A stretch of DNA of 64,000 nt from Agathobaculum sp. NTUH-O15-33 (GCF_033193315.1 NZ_CP136187.1:1736001-1800000); one strand, 5' to 3'. Positions 15,764 to 23,967 are shown, counted from the stretch's first letter. Made by a program: numbers and translations. The notes: generated by a model not told the origin, from the sequence alone.

Positions 15764-16855
15764 TTAAATCATATAGGCGCAAATCGGCAGCAGCAGATGG
15801 CCGACCAGCGTGAAGAACAGGATCGTCGTAAAGATGATGCGGCCGAAGTACTGGGCAAATTCCCGATCCTCGAATTTATTGCGGATGCGGTTGATGTTGA
15901 TGACCGCAAGCGCGACAATGATGATGGTATACACGCCCCACATGTTGATGAATTCCAACAAGCCCATTTCAAGCGCGTCCGGCAGCAGGTTGGCGCCGAC
16001 CATGATATTGGATACCGTGCCGAACAGAGCGGCCGGGATCATACCCAGCGGATCGACATAGTGGAAGGTGCAGATGAACAGCGTGATGAGCACCCAAAGC
16101 GTTGTGCCGAACAGCGCGATGATGCACTTGATATACAGGCCGATGCTGGAACGGTTCAGTTCCAACGCGGTGACATGCTCGGCTGTGATGATCGGATCGG
16201 CCAGCTCGGGATCGCCGTGGGTCGAATCGTACTCGTTATAGAAAACGCCCGTGTCGTACCGGCGGATATCGAAGCCCGCGATAGACATATTGCCGTTCAG
16301 GCCGCTGTTTTCTTTATCCGCGACAAAAATCACATCCTGCGCGGGATAGTTGCTTTCCAAATAGCAGCGTAGCTGGTGGGATTCCAATGGGAAACGGCAG
16401 GTCCAGTAGTTTTTTGTGAGCGTTACATCCATGCGGACAAGCTGGTAATGCTCGTTTCCCTCGTGGTATTCTTTAAGCATTTCGGTCTTGTTGATCGTGC
16501 CCTTATACACATGGAAATTGCTTGCCATGTCGAGCGCCTGATCGCCCTGCCACTTAAACCATACCTGCATGACGAGCCGGTAGGAGGAGTTTTTGATCGA
16601 TACCTCTTTCAGGTTTTCGATATAGGTGCCGACGGATACCTGCACCGCGTCCGCGCCGCGTGATTCCACCTTGTCCAGCACGGCTTCGTTCGTGGTTAGC
16701 GCGTCTGTCCAATACTTGTCCTCGCCCGCGCGGTCGCGGTACAGCCGAACCGAGCAAATAGATAGGTAAACCACCGAAACGACAACAACGAAAATAAAGC
16801 AGAACAACAGACGGCTTTTCTGCCATTTTTTCATGTCCTTAAAACGATAGCCCAT
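15764..16855 (-). CDS. Membrane protein resembling a pentameric ligand-gated ion channel
   Basis: The 363-residue protein has an N-terminal span (residues 15-37), an extracytoplasmic domain (about 40-235) and four C-terminal spans (about 238-264, 271-292, 303-322 and 338-362). The soluble domain contains YRLVMQVWFKWQGD and, near residue 155, FPLESHQL, which matches in place and form the FP(F/L)D-x-Q loop of Cys-loop receptors. The second span of the quartet is rich in small and polar residues, as a pore helix would be. Similarity was judged by eye, and remote membrane families are possible. It is the first gene before a K+ channel and an ECF-S gene. Confidence 0.6.
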   Translation of the reverse strand: MGYRFKDMKKWQKSRLLFCFIFVVVVSVVYLSICSVRLYRDRAGEDKYWTDALTTNEAVLDKVESRGADAVQVSVGTYIENLKEVSIKNSSYRLVMQVWFKWQGDQALDMASNFHVYKGTINKTEMLKEYHEGNEHYQLVRMDVTLTKNYWTCRFPLESHQLRCYLESNYPAQDVIFVADKENSGLNGNMSIAGFDIRRYDTGVFYNEYDSTHGDPELADPIITAEHVTALELNRSSIGLYIKCIIALFGTTLWVLITLFICTFHYVDPLGMIPAALFGTVSNIMVGANLLPDALEMGLLEFINMWGVYTIIIVALAVININRIRNKFEDREFAQYFGRIIFTTILFFTLVGHLLLPICAYMI

Positions 16856-16991
16856 GTTTAGATTTCCCCTTTTTTCTCTTTCGTAATATCTTCTATTTTA
16901 CTAAATTGTGAACACAATGTAAATAACACCTACGTGATGCAAATAGCCAGTTGTGTGAAAAAAGGAGAAAATAGGAACTTTTTGCGAAAAA

Positions 16992-17510
16992 TTAATGAGA
17001 AATCAGCGAAAGCTGCTCCTCCGCCAAATTGTCGATCAGCAGCCCTGCTTTTTGCGCCATACGGACGGTTTGGGCCGTGCCGCCGGGCAGACCGTCATAG
17101 TAGCAGATCAGCCGGGCGGAGGCTTCCACCATGAAGCGGTTGCGCGCGGCGTAGCAGCCCGCATGGTACGCGCGGGAAAGCGTGTACACTTCATCGGCGT
17201 AGACGAGCGCTTGGTTATAGGCTTTTTTCCAAAAGGGCGCAAAAGCGCGGGCCTGATCGTCGAACGGGATAGCGCAGCAAAGGCGAAGCGGCAAGGCTTT
17301 TTTCGCTTCCAAAACGGCCATTGCCGCCCATAGGTCAAATCCAGTGCTCATGCCGGTAAAAAAGCGCGTGCATCCGCGCTGGTGCGCCCGCGCGACCGCG
17401 TCCGCCAGCTTTTTTTTCAGCGCCTCCGCTTCGGGGGCATCCGCGCCGAAAGGCATTTTTTCGATTCGATAGCCGGAAAAGCAACAGGTGATCGGCCGAA
17501 GGTCTTGCAT
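16992..17510 (-). CDS. YpsA/DUF1273-type SLOG-fold protein
   Basis: The 172-residue protein starts MQDLRPITCCFSGYRIEKM and has the DUF1273 (YpsA) features: CCFSGYR at the N-terminus, RFFTGMSTGFDLWAA in the middle and LICYYDGLPGGTAQTVRMA near the end. The SLOG fold is predicted to bind nucleotide-like ligands, and YpsA affects cell division in some Firmicutes. I use the ATG at 17510, behind GTGAGGTG. Its promoter is overlapped by a LexA-type box, an unusual context for this family. Confidence 0.85.
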   Translation of the reverse strand: MQDLRPITCCFSGYRIEKMPFGADAPEAEALKKKLADAVARAHQRGCTRFFTGMSTGFDLWAAMAVLEAKKALPLRLCCAIPFDDQARAFAPFWKKAYNQALVYADEVYTLSRAYHAGCYAARNRFMVEASARLICYYDGLPGGTAQTVRMAQKAGLLIDNLAEEQLSLISH

Positions 17511-17527
17511 AGCGCACCTCACGAAAA

Positions 17528-17580
17528 CGAACATTCGTTCTATTTTGTTTTAGTATACGCCAAATGGTGGGAAAACGCAA
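17528..17580 (-). promoter_or_regulatory. Promoter with LexA (SOS) box upstream of the ypsA-like gene
   Basis: On the minus strand TTGCGT (17580-17575), 17 bp and TATACT (17557-17552) form a promoter. Positions 17541-17528 carry the GAAC-N4-GTTC dyad (plus strand CGAACATTCGTTCT), which matches the Firmicutes LexA consensus CGAACRNRYGTTYC at 12 of 14 positions. The box lies over the expected transcription start. Confidence 0.65.
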
Positions 17581-17581
17581 G

Positions 17582-17610
17582 TTGTAAATCGCGCGAAAAA
17601 CTGGTACAAT
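17582..17610 (+). promoter_or_regulatory. Predicted promoter of the yihY-like gene
   Basis: TTGTAA (17582-17587), 17 bp and TACAAT (17605-17610) lie 38 bp before the start codon. Confidence 0.6.
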
Positions 17611-17648
17611 AACGGTAACACACGCAGGGGGAAAGGAGGCGCGGCTGG

Positions 17649-18500
17649 TTGAACGGACAAAATCGTTTGGTATATCTGATCAAGCGCATGGTTTACCGCT
17701 ATTTTGGGGACGGCATTCCGCAGGCTGCGGCTGAGCTTTCTTATTTTTTGCTCTTTTCACTGGCCCCGCTCCTCATGTTCATCAACTCGCTGCTCGCCCA
17801 GCTCCACCTGTCGATGGACGGCATTCAGCCGATCTTGCAGATGCTGCCGCAAAGCCTGAACAGCCTAATCGAATCCTATTTGGAACAGCTCCGGCAGCAG
17901 CCCGCGGTCAGCCCGATGATCATCGGTATCGTGCTCACGCTGTATTTTCTCTCGCGCGCCGTGCGTTCGATGATGCGCACGGTGAACGATATTTACCACA
18001 TCGAAGTCAAGCGCGGCATGGTCATGGATGTTCTTATTTCCTTTGGGATCACGGCGGGCTTTTTGATTTCGGTGGTCGTCAGCTTTGTTTTGGTCGTTGC
18101 GGGGCGCACGCTGCTGCGTCTGCTGCCTGTTTACCTGCCCATTCCCGAAGCCGTGCTCGGCCTGACGCATGACGCGAGCTTCTGGGTGATGATCGCTTTC
18201 ATTTTCGGCTTTTTACTGCTGTTTAACCGCGTGGTGCCAAACCTGTATTTAAAATTCCGCGAGGTCTGGCCCGGCGCGCTGTTCTCGTTGCTGGCTTGGC
18301 TGTTGGTTTCCTGGGCGTTTTCATTCTACGTGGATAATATGGCGCGCTACTCGGTGCTGTACGGCTCGCTTGGCGCGATTATCGTGCTGATGCTTTGGCT
18401 CTATCTGGTCAGCATGATCCTGCTGATGGGCCCGCAGCTCAACCACACGCTGGTCGTCATGCGGCTATATCGCATTGAAACCGGAAGACAGAAGCAATAA
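17649..18500 (+). CDS. YihY/BrkB-family inner membrane protein
   Basis: The 283-residue protein has six hydrophobic spans. The family hallmarks are AAELSYFLLFSLAPLLMF near the start, a central region around SMMRTVNDIYHIE, LLFNRVVPNLYLKFREVWPGALFSLLAW and YGSLGAIIVLMLWLYLVSMILLMGPQLN at the end. The family was once called RNase BN by mistake; its function is unknown. The start is TTG, behind AAAGGAGG at slightly long spacing. The next in-frame Met is 13 residues on. Confidence 0.88.
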   Translation: MNGQNRLVYLIKRMVYRYFGDGIPQAAAELSYFLLFSLAPLLMFINSLLAQLHLSMDGIQPILQMLPQSLNSLIESYLEQLRQQPAVSPMIIGIVLTLYFLSRAVRSMMRTVNDIYHIEVKRGMVMDVLISFGITAGFLISVVVSFVLVVAGRTLLRLLPVYLPIPEAVLGLTHDASFWVMIAFIFGFLLLFNRVVPNLYLKFREVWPGALFSLLAWLLVSWAFSFYVDNMARYSVLYGSLGAIIVLMLWLYLVSMILLMGPQLNHTLVVMRLYRIETGRQKQ

Positions 18501-18588
18501 ATTTGAATACTTTTCCACGGGCAGCACTGTGGCGGCATGGGTCTGCGCATCAGCGCGCCGGGAAAATAAAATAGAGGAGGAAAAAGAT

Positions 18589-19215
18589 ATGAAGGTAGTA
18601 GCAATCAATGGGTCCCCGCGAAAGGGCGGCAACTGCGCGCAGTGTTTGGAGGTCATGGCTCAGGTTTTCGAGCGCGAGGGGATCGAGTTCGAGGTCGTGC
18701 AGCCCGGCGCAAAAGTACATCCCTGTCTCGCGTGCTATCACTGTCTGGATAACGGAACGCTGCGCTGTATCCAGAACGACGACGGTGTGAACGAAGTGAT
18801 CGAAAAGTGCATCGCGGCGGACGGCATCGTGCTCGCGTCGCCCGTGTATCACGGCGGCATCGCGGGCAATATGAAGTGCATCCTCGACCGGCTGATGCTG
18901 GCCGCGGGCTGCGGCGAAAACCAACTGCATCATAAGGTGGGCGCGGCGCTTGTCACGCTGCGGCGCTCGGGCGGTATGGAGACCTACCAGCAGCTGCTCG
19001 GCACGATGGACGCGATGGAAATGGTGCTGGTCACCTCCGATTACTGGAACGCCGTGCATGGCGCTGATCCCGGCGAGGTACTGAAAGATACCGAGGGCAT
19101 GGACGTGGTCGAACATCTGGCGGAAAACATCGCGTGGCTTTTAAAGGTCATGGATAAGGCGGGCATCGCGCCGCCGGCGGCGCATCACCGCACGATGACC
19201 AACTTCATCCGGTAA
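18589..19215 (+). CDS. NADPH-dependent FMN reductase / flavodoxin-fold iron-sulfur flavoprotein
   Basis: The 208-residue protein starts MKVVAINGSPRKGGNCAQ, the FMN-phosphate loop of the NADPH-dependent FMN reductase family. HPCLACYHCLDNGTLRCIQNDD holds CxxCxxC with a further Cys, the compact cluster motif of Isf-type iron-sulfur flavoproteins. LASPVYHGGIAGNMKCILDRL is the second FMN contact. GAGGAGG lies before the ATG. It probably reduces electron acceptors or quinones, and the physiological partner is unknown. A clear terminator follows. Confidence 0.85.
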   Translation: MKVVAINGSPRKGGNCAQCLEVMAQVFEREGIEFEVVQPGAKVHPCLACYHCLDNGTLRCIQNDDGVNEVIEKCIAADGIVLASPVYHGGIAGNMKCILDRLMLAAGCGENQLHHKVGAALVTLRRSGGMETYQQLLGTMDAMEMVLVTSDYWNAVHGADPGEVLKDTEGMDVVEHLAENIAWLLKVMDKAGIAPPAAHHRTMTNFIR

Positions 19216-19221
19216 GCATGC

Positions 19222-19252
19222 AAAAAGAGGCGCATATGCGCCTCTTTTTTTG
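19222..19252 (+). terminator. Intrinsic terminator after the flavin reductase gene
   Basis: A perfect 14-bp stem (AAAAAGAGGCGCAT with its complement, essentially no loop) runs straight into a run of T. Confidence 0.85.
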
Positions 19253-19266
19253 TGGAAAACGCGCGC

Positions 19267-19295
19267 TTCGCAGAAGGGCCGGCACGTGCTATAAT
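19267..19295 (+). promoter_or_regulatory. Predicted promoter of the MATE transporter gene
   Basis: A weak -35 TTCGCA (19267-19272), 17 bp and a consensus -10 TATAAT (19290-19295) lie 41 bp before the ATG. Confidence 0.5.
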
Positions 19296-19336
19296 GATGC
19301 TTGCAACGTTTTTGAAAAGAGGATGAGACCCCGCTT

Positions 19337-20695
19337 ATGACCAAGTCGATGACACAGGGCAGCCCCGCCAAGCTGGTGCTGCTCTTTACTTTGCCCCTGC
19401 TTGCGGGCAACCTGTTCCAGCAGTTCTATAATATGATGGACACGCTGATCGTGGGCCGCGCGATTGATGTGAGCGCGCTGGCCGCGGTCGGCTGCACGGG
19501 CAGCATCATGTTCCTGATCATTGGCTTTGTGCAGGGCCTTACGACCGGGCTTTCCATCGTCACGGCCCAGCGCTTCGGCGCGGGCGACGCGGACGGCGTG
19601 CGGCGCAGCTTTGCGGCGTGCATCGTGATCTGTGTGCTGGTCACCGCCGTGCTGACCGGGATCAGCGTGCCCTTTGCGCGTCCCATTCTGGAATTCATGC
19701 GCACACCGGCGGATATCATCGATCAGGCCTATGCCTATATCGTCGTTATTTACATCGGCACGGGCGCGGCCATGCTCTTTAACCTGTTGTCCAATATCAT
19801 CCGCGCGCTGGGGGATAGCCGTACGCCGCTTTACTTCCTGATCATCGCGAGCATTTTGAATGTTGCGCTCGATCTGGCGTTTATCCTATGGCTGCATATG
19901 GGCGTTGCGGGCGCGGCTTGGGCAACCGTGATCGCGCAGCTTGTCTCCGGCCTTTTGTGTGTAATCTATATCGTGAAAAAGTTCCCTGCGCTGCATCTGC
20001 GGCGCGAGGACTTCCGTTTAACGGGCGAGGAGCTGGCGCGGCACGCGGGCATTGGCCTGCCGATGGGCTTTCAGGCTTCGATCATCGGCATAGGCGTTAT
20101 CATTTTACAGTTTGTGCTCAACGGCTTCGGCTCTGTTTCGGTCGCGGCGTTTACCGCCGCGCAAAAGATCGAGCAAATCTTTGGCGCGCCGCTATCGTCC
20201 TTCGGCATGACCATGGCGACCTATGCCGCGCAAAACTACGGCGCAGGCCGCGTAGACCGTATCAAGCGGGGCGTGCGGTCGTGCGCTTACATGTCGGTGG
20301 GGTATTCGCTTGCTGTGCTTGCGGTCAATCTGTTGTTTGGCGGGCCGCTCGCGGGCGTATTCGTCGGTAAGGAGGCGACCGAGGTCATCTCCATGGCCGC
20401 GCTCTACCTGCGCATAACGGGGCTGTTCTACCCGACGCTTTCGCTGCTGTATATCTATCGGTACACGCTGCAAGGGCTGGGGCAGGGCGTGGTGCCAACC
20501 ATCGCCGGCATCATGGAGCTGGTGATGCGCGCGCTCGGCGTGATGCTGCTTGCCGGGCCGTTCGGCTTCGGCGGCATCTGCGTGGCCTATGCGCTGGCGT
20601 GGCCGGGCTCCATGACTCCTTTGCTCATCGCGTATCTGATCACCATGCACCGGCTCGGCTTCGCCGGGCCGCGCGGCGGAACCCCGCACGAATAA
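19337..20695 (+). CDS. MATE-family multidrug efflux transporter
   Basis: The 452-residue protein has 12 predicted spans in two related halves. It starts MTKSMTQGSPAKLVLLFTLPLLAGNLFQQFYNMMDTLIVG, the usual clostridial MATE opening, and repeats the pattern after residue 230 (GIGLPMGFQASIIGIGVIILQ). It should exchange Na+ or H+ for cationic drugs or metabolites. Length is normal. It is monocistronic, with a predicted promoter upstream and a terminator at 20701. Confidence 0.92.
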   Translation: MTKSMTQGSPAKLVLLFTLPLLAGNLFQQFYNMMDTLIVGRAIDVSALAAVGCTGSIMFLIIGFVQGLTTGLSIVTAQRFGAGDADGVRRSFAACIVICVLVTAVLTGISVPFARPILEFMRTPADIIDQAYAYIVVIYIGTGAAMLFNLLSNIIRALGDSRTPLYFLIIASILNVALDLAFILWLHMGVAGAAWATVIAQLVSGLLCVIYIVKKFPALHLRREDFRLTGEELARHAGIGLPMGFQASIIGIGVIILQFVLNGFGSVSVAAFTAAQKIEQIFGAPLSSFGMTMATYAAQNYGAGRVDRIKRGVRSCAYMSVGYSLAVLAVNLLFGGPLAGVFVGKEATEVISMAALYLRITGLFYPTLSLLYIYRYTLQGLGQGVVPTIAGIMELVMRALGVMLLAGPFGFGGICVAYALAWPGSMTPLLIAYLITMHRLGFAGPRGGTPHE

Positions 20696-20700
20696 GGACC

Positions 20701-20730
20701 AAAGGCTCTCACTTTCTGAGAGCCTTTTTT
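20701..20730 (+). terminator. Intrinsic terminator after the MATE gene
   Basis: Stem AAAGGCTCTC/GAGAGCCTTT ends in six T. Confidence 0.85.
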
Positions 20731-20753
20731 ATCAAACAAAATGCAATATATAC

Positions 20754-20782
20754 TTGACATAATGAAAGATAAAGATTATACT
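20754..20782 (+). promoter_or_regulatory. Consensus promoter of the XRE/membrane-protein module
   Basis: TTGACA (20754-20759), 17 bp and TATACT (20777-20782) are followed 23 bp later by the XRE gene start. This is the best sigma-A match in the region. Confidence 0.75.
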
Positions 20783-20805
20783 GTAATCAACAAAGAGGTG
20801 ATGGC

Positions 20806-21003
20806 ATGAAAAATAAAAAGCTGAAGCTGGCGCGGGTGGAAAAGGATATGTCGCAGGCGGATCTGGCGGAAGCGGTCGGCGTCACGCGGCAAACCATCGG
20901 CTTGATCGAAGCGGGCGGCTATAATCCGACGCTTCACCTTTGCATTGCGATCTGTAAAGTACTCGATCGAACACTGGATGAATTATTTTGGGAGGAAGCT
21001 TAA
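20806..21003 (+). CDS. Small XRE-family transcriptional regulator
   Basis: The 65-residue protein is a single helix-turn-helix (MSQADLAEAVGVTRQTIGLIEAGGYNPTLHLCIAICKVL) ending LDELFWEEA. This YozG-like short XRE type commonly heads operons for small membrane proteins. GAGGTGATGGC precedes the ATG. It is followed after one base by a 30-codon ORF and then a membrane protein, so it is probably the autoregulator of that module. Confidence 0.85.
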   Translation: MKNKKLKLARVEKDMSQADLAEAVGVTRQTIGLIEAGGYNPTLHLCIAICKVLDRTLDELFWEEA

Positions 21004-21004
21004 A

Positions 21005-21097
21005 ATGAAAAAGTTACACGCATTGATGAAGGACGAACAACTGGCGGATTTCATGGCGATCGTAGCATTGGTCGTCGCGCTGCTGAATGTTTTGTAA
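21005..21097 (+). CDS. 30-residue single-span small membrane protein
   Basis: This ORF starts right after the XRE stop. GGGAGGAAGC lies about five bases before its ATG, a strong site. The product MKKLHALMKDEQLADFMAIV continues to a hydrophobic end (VALLNVL), giving one short membrane-inserting helix. It lies 14 bp before the next gene. It has the size and position of an accessory small membrane protein; no family is recognised. Confidence 0.6.
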   Translation: MKKLHALMKDEQLADFMAIVALVVALLNVL

Positions 21098-21111
21098 GGG
21101 GGAGAAACACA

Positions 21112-21621
21112 ATGAAGCTGATCCATAAACCGACCGATGAGCGCGTCGCGCAAGAGGTCAACCGAATTTACAAAATCGGGTACTATGTATTTACCTTTGG
21201 CATTCTGCTCGATATGCTATTGCAGGCGATCAAATATACAGAGGGCTCCGGACAGTTCAGCTGGGTGGAGTTTGGCGTATTCATGCTGGCGCAGATCGTT
21301 TGCGTCGTAATGCAGTGGCGGAATGGCCTGATGGATGATAACGCCTTTGCCGAATCGGACCGTTTTCCACTGCGCCATTACCTGTTCACAGCGCTGGGCG
21401 CGGGGGCGATAGCCGCCATCTTGCTCACTGTGCTGCGCGTGCGGCAATTCGTACCCGTGGAGGGCGGTTCAAGCGTTATGTTTGGCCTATCCGTCGCATT
21501 TTTCATCTCAATTTGCATACCGACAGCCCTTGCCACTCTGGTGATCTACTATATTTCCTTCCGCATGGCCCGTCGCCGCCGCGAACAAAAGGTGCAGGAG
21601 CTTGAGGAGGACGAAGAATAA
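21112..21621 (+). CDS. Four-span membrane protein, DUF6773-like
   Basis: The 169-residue protein has a cytoplasmic N-terminus (MKLIHKPTDERVAQEVNRIYKIGYYV), spans near residues 23-42, 52-65, 88-108 and 123-148, and a highly charged tail (RRRREQKVQELEEDEE). Such proteins are regularly found downstream of small XRE regulators in Clostridia. The function is unknown. GGGGGAG precedes the ATG. Confidence 0.7.
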   Translation: MKLIHKPTDERVAQEVNRIYKIGYYVFTFGILLDMLLQAIKYTEGSGQFSWVEFGVFMLAQIVCVVMQWRNGLMDDNAFAESDRFPLRHYLFTALGAGAIAAILLTVLRVRQFVPVEGGSSVMFGLSVAFFISICIPTALATLVIYYISFRMARRRREQKVQELEEDEE

Positions 21622-21769
21622 TTATACACCAATATGGTAAAGTGGTGATATGTTGAAAAAGTTTACAGTTTATTCACGGTTTGTTACCGAAATAAAGTTG
21701 AAGCGGACCGCCCTTTTCCGGTAAAATAATACTATCGAGTAATTCACGAACCGGGAAAGGGAGGAAGTT

Positions 21770-23137
21770 ATGACAGCAGGACACGATGTTTTGGAAGTGA
21801 CCCCGCGCGTGGAAGCTTTGGCTGCGCTCTGCAAGAGCAACAGCACCATTGCCCCCGCGCTATATAAGGAATTCGACGTCAAACGCGGGCTGCGCGACCT
21901 AAACGGCGAGGGGGTGCTCGCCGGACTGACCAATATATCCGATATTATTTCCAAGAAAATGGTGGATGGAAAGCTGGTCCCCTGCGATGGCGAGCTGTAC
22001 TATCGCGGCATCAATATCAACGATCTGGTACAGGGCTTTATGAAGGACGGCCGCAAGGGCTACGAGGAGACCGCCTACCTGCTCCTGTTTGGCGAGCTGC
22101 CCGATGTGCGCCGCTTATCGGATTTTAAAAGCCTGCTGGCGCAGGGGCGCACGCTGCCTACCAACTTTACGCGCGATGTGGTGATGAAAGCGCCCACGCA
22201 CGATATGATGAACAGTCTGTCCCGCAGCGTTTTAACGCTCGCCTCGTATGATTCGACGGCGGACGATATCAGCCTGCCCAACGTGCTGCGCCAGTGCCTG
22301 ATGCTGATCTCGGTGTTTCCGATGCTGGCGGTCTATTCCTATCATGCCTATAACCATTATGAATGCGGCGGCAGCATGTACATTCATTATCCGTCGGACA
22401 GCCTTTCCACGGCGAGCAATTTCCTGCGCATGCTGCGGCCGGATATGAGCTATTCGCCGCTGGAATCCAAGGTTTTGGACCTGGCGCTTGTGCTGCATAT
22501 GGAGCACGGCGGCGGTAATAATTCGTCCTTTACCACGCACGTGGTGTCTTCGTCCGGCACGGACACATATTCCGCGATCTCGGCGGCGCTCGGCTCGCTC
22601 AAGGGACCCAAGCACGGCGGCGCGAATTTCAAGGTCGTGCAAATGTTTGAGGACCTCAAGCGCAATGTGACCGATACGACGGATGAAGAAGCCGTGGCGG
22701 GCTACCTGCGCGCGCTGCTGCGCCGCGAAGCGTTTGATAAGAAGGGCTTGATCTACGGCATGGGCCACGCGGTCTATTCCATTTCCGACCCACGCGCGCG
22801 CGTGTTCAAATCCTTTGTCGGCCAGCTCGCGAAGGAGAAGGGAAGGGATCAGGATTTCGCCCTTTATTCGCTGGTTGAGCGGCTCGCGCCCGAAGTCATC
22901 GCGCAGGAGCGCCATATCTACAAGGGCGTTTCCGCGAACGTGGATTTTTATTCGGGCTTTGTTTATTCGATGCTCGCGCTGCCGCCCGAGCTGTACACGC
23001 CGGTGTTCGCGATCGCGCGCATCGTCGGCTGGAGCGCGCACCGGCTGGAAGAGCTGATCAACGCGGACAAGATCATTCGCCCGGCATACCGCTGCGTCCA
23101 GCAGCCCGCGCATTATATGGATCTCAGCACACGCTGA
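21770..23137 (+). CDS. Citrate synthase (citrate/2-methylcitrate synthase family)
   Basis: The 455-residue enzyme condenses oxaloacetate with acetyl-CoA. Catalytic histidines sit in LHMEHGGGNNSSF and YGMGHAVYSISDPR, with the acidic residue in VDFYSGFVYSML. KLVPCDGELYYRGININDLV is the usual early motif. The N-terminus is about 60 residues longer than the classic enzyme, as in other Clostridia. GGGAGGAAG precedes the ATG. It may also act as 2-methylcitrate synthase. A broken flavodoxin-like gene follows on the same strand. Confidence 0.9.
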   Translation: MTAGHDVLEVTPRVEALAALCKSNSTIAPALYKEFDVKRGLRDLNGEGVLAGLTNISDIISKKMVDGKLVPCDGELYYRGININDLVQGFMKDGRKGYEETAYLLLFGELPDVRRLSDFKSLLAQGRTLPTNFTRDVVMKAPTHDMMNSLSRSVLTLASYDSTADDISLPNVLRQCLMLISVFPMLAVYSYHAYNHYECGGSMYIHYPSDSLSTASNFLRMLRPDMSYSPLESKVLDLALVLHMEHGGGNNSSFTTHVVSSSGTDTYSAISAALGSLKGPKHGGANFKVVQMFEDLKRNVTDTTDEEAVAGYLRALLRREAFDKKGLIYGMGHAVYSISDPRARVFKSFVGQLAKEKGRDQDFALYSLVERLAPEVIAQERHIYKGVSANVDFYSGFVYSMLALPPELYTPVFAIARIVGWSAHRLEELINADKIIRPAYRCVQQPAHYMDLSTR

Positions 23138-23153
23138 AAGAAGGCCTTTTCTC

Positions 23154-23658
23154 ATGCAATATTCGATCGTTTTCAGCAGCCGTACCGGCAATACCGCCGT
23201 ACTGGCTGGAAGCGTTAAAAGACTGCCTGCCGGAAGCGGGCCGCGTTTTCTTTGGCCCGCCGGGGGAGGAAGCGTTATCCGCTTCCCTCCTTTGCGTTGG
23301 TTTCTGGACGGATAAGGGCCTGTGCGACGAGCAGACCGCGTTTTTTCTCGGCAAGCTGCATGGCAAGCAGGTCGCGCTGTTCGGTACCGCCGGCTTTGGC
23401 GGGGATCAGGGCTACTTTGATTCTATCCTCGCACGGACAAAAACGCAGCTTCCGGCGGATAACATTCTTCTGCCCGGCTTTATGTGTCAGGGAAAAATGC
23501 AGCCCGCCGTGCGGGAGCGGTATGAAGCCATGCTGCGGCAAAGCCCCGGCGATAAACGCATGACCGACATGATCGAAAATTTTGACCGCGCGCTGACCCA
23601 TCCGAATCAGGCGGATATTGCCCGTCTTCGGGAATGGGCCGCCGCCTTACCCCTATAA
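23154..23658 (+). pseudogene. Frameshifted flavodoxin-family gene
   Basis: The frame starts MQYSIVFSSRTGNTAVLA, a flavodoxin FMN loop, and at about 23208-23212 (GCTGGAAGCG) shifts to the +1 frame. That frame continues LKDCLPEAGRVFFGPPGEEA, GFWTDKGLCDEQTAFFLGKL, VALFGTAGFGG and ends REWAAALPL at 23658. Removing one G restores a 167-residue flavodoxin-like protein with BilS-like spacing. It is either a real mutation or a one-base sequencing error. It follows citrate synthase by 16 bp and is followed at once by a palindromic element. Confidence 0.7.
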
Positions 23659-23876
23659 AAAGGGGCTGTAAAATAAGTTCTCACAAATGAATAGAAAACT
23701 GTTGCAAAGCGAAGAATGCTACTAGCTTTGTCATTCTGAGGAGCAAAGCGACGAAGAATCTCGCGCGAACGCGCGAAATTTACGTTGGGAACGCGCGTTC
23801 GCGCGAGATTCTTCACTTCGTTCAGAATGACATTTGGGTACTCTTCTATTTTGCAACAGTTTTTTTACAGCCCCTT
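23659..23876. mobile_element. MITE-like palindromic element
   Basis: The 218-bp sequence has inverted ends AAGGGGCTGTAAAA (23659-23672) and TTTTACAGCCCCTT (23863-23876). It has a second inverted pair (AACTGTTGCAAA with its complement) and a long inner pair built around TCATTCTGA and GAAGAATCTCGCGCGAACGCG. It has no ORF and would fold into one long cruciform. It starts at the stop codon of the flavodoxin pseudogene, so insertion is likely to be recent. Confidence 0.75.
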
Positions 23877-23917
23877 GCTATTCAAGCTTCACGTATATAA
23901 AAAGCGGATATAGAAAA

Positions 23918-23962
23918 GAAAAAGACGCCTTACCGCGGCAATCATGCGGTAAAGCGCCTTTT
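23918..23962 (-). terminator. Terminator of the hrcA-grpE-dnaK-dnaJ operon
   Basis: On the minus strand AGGCGCTTTACCGC pairs imperfectly with GCGGTAAGGCGTCT, followed by TTTTTCTTTTC. It begins just after the dnaJ stop. Confidence 0.8.
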
Positions 23963-23967
23963 GTGTT

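Noticed and set aside
17917..17930. A CCGATGATCATCGG string, close to CCGATGATCATTGG at the sigG junction, as a second attachment site
   Set aside because: It lies in frame in the yihY-like gene and encodes PMIIG in a membrane span. The similarity follows from shared codons for the same residues and does not extend beyond about 14 bp.
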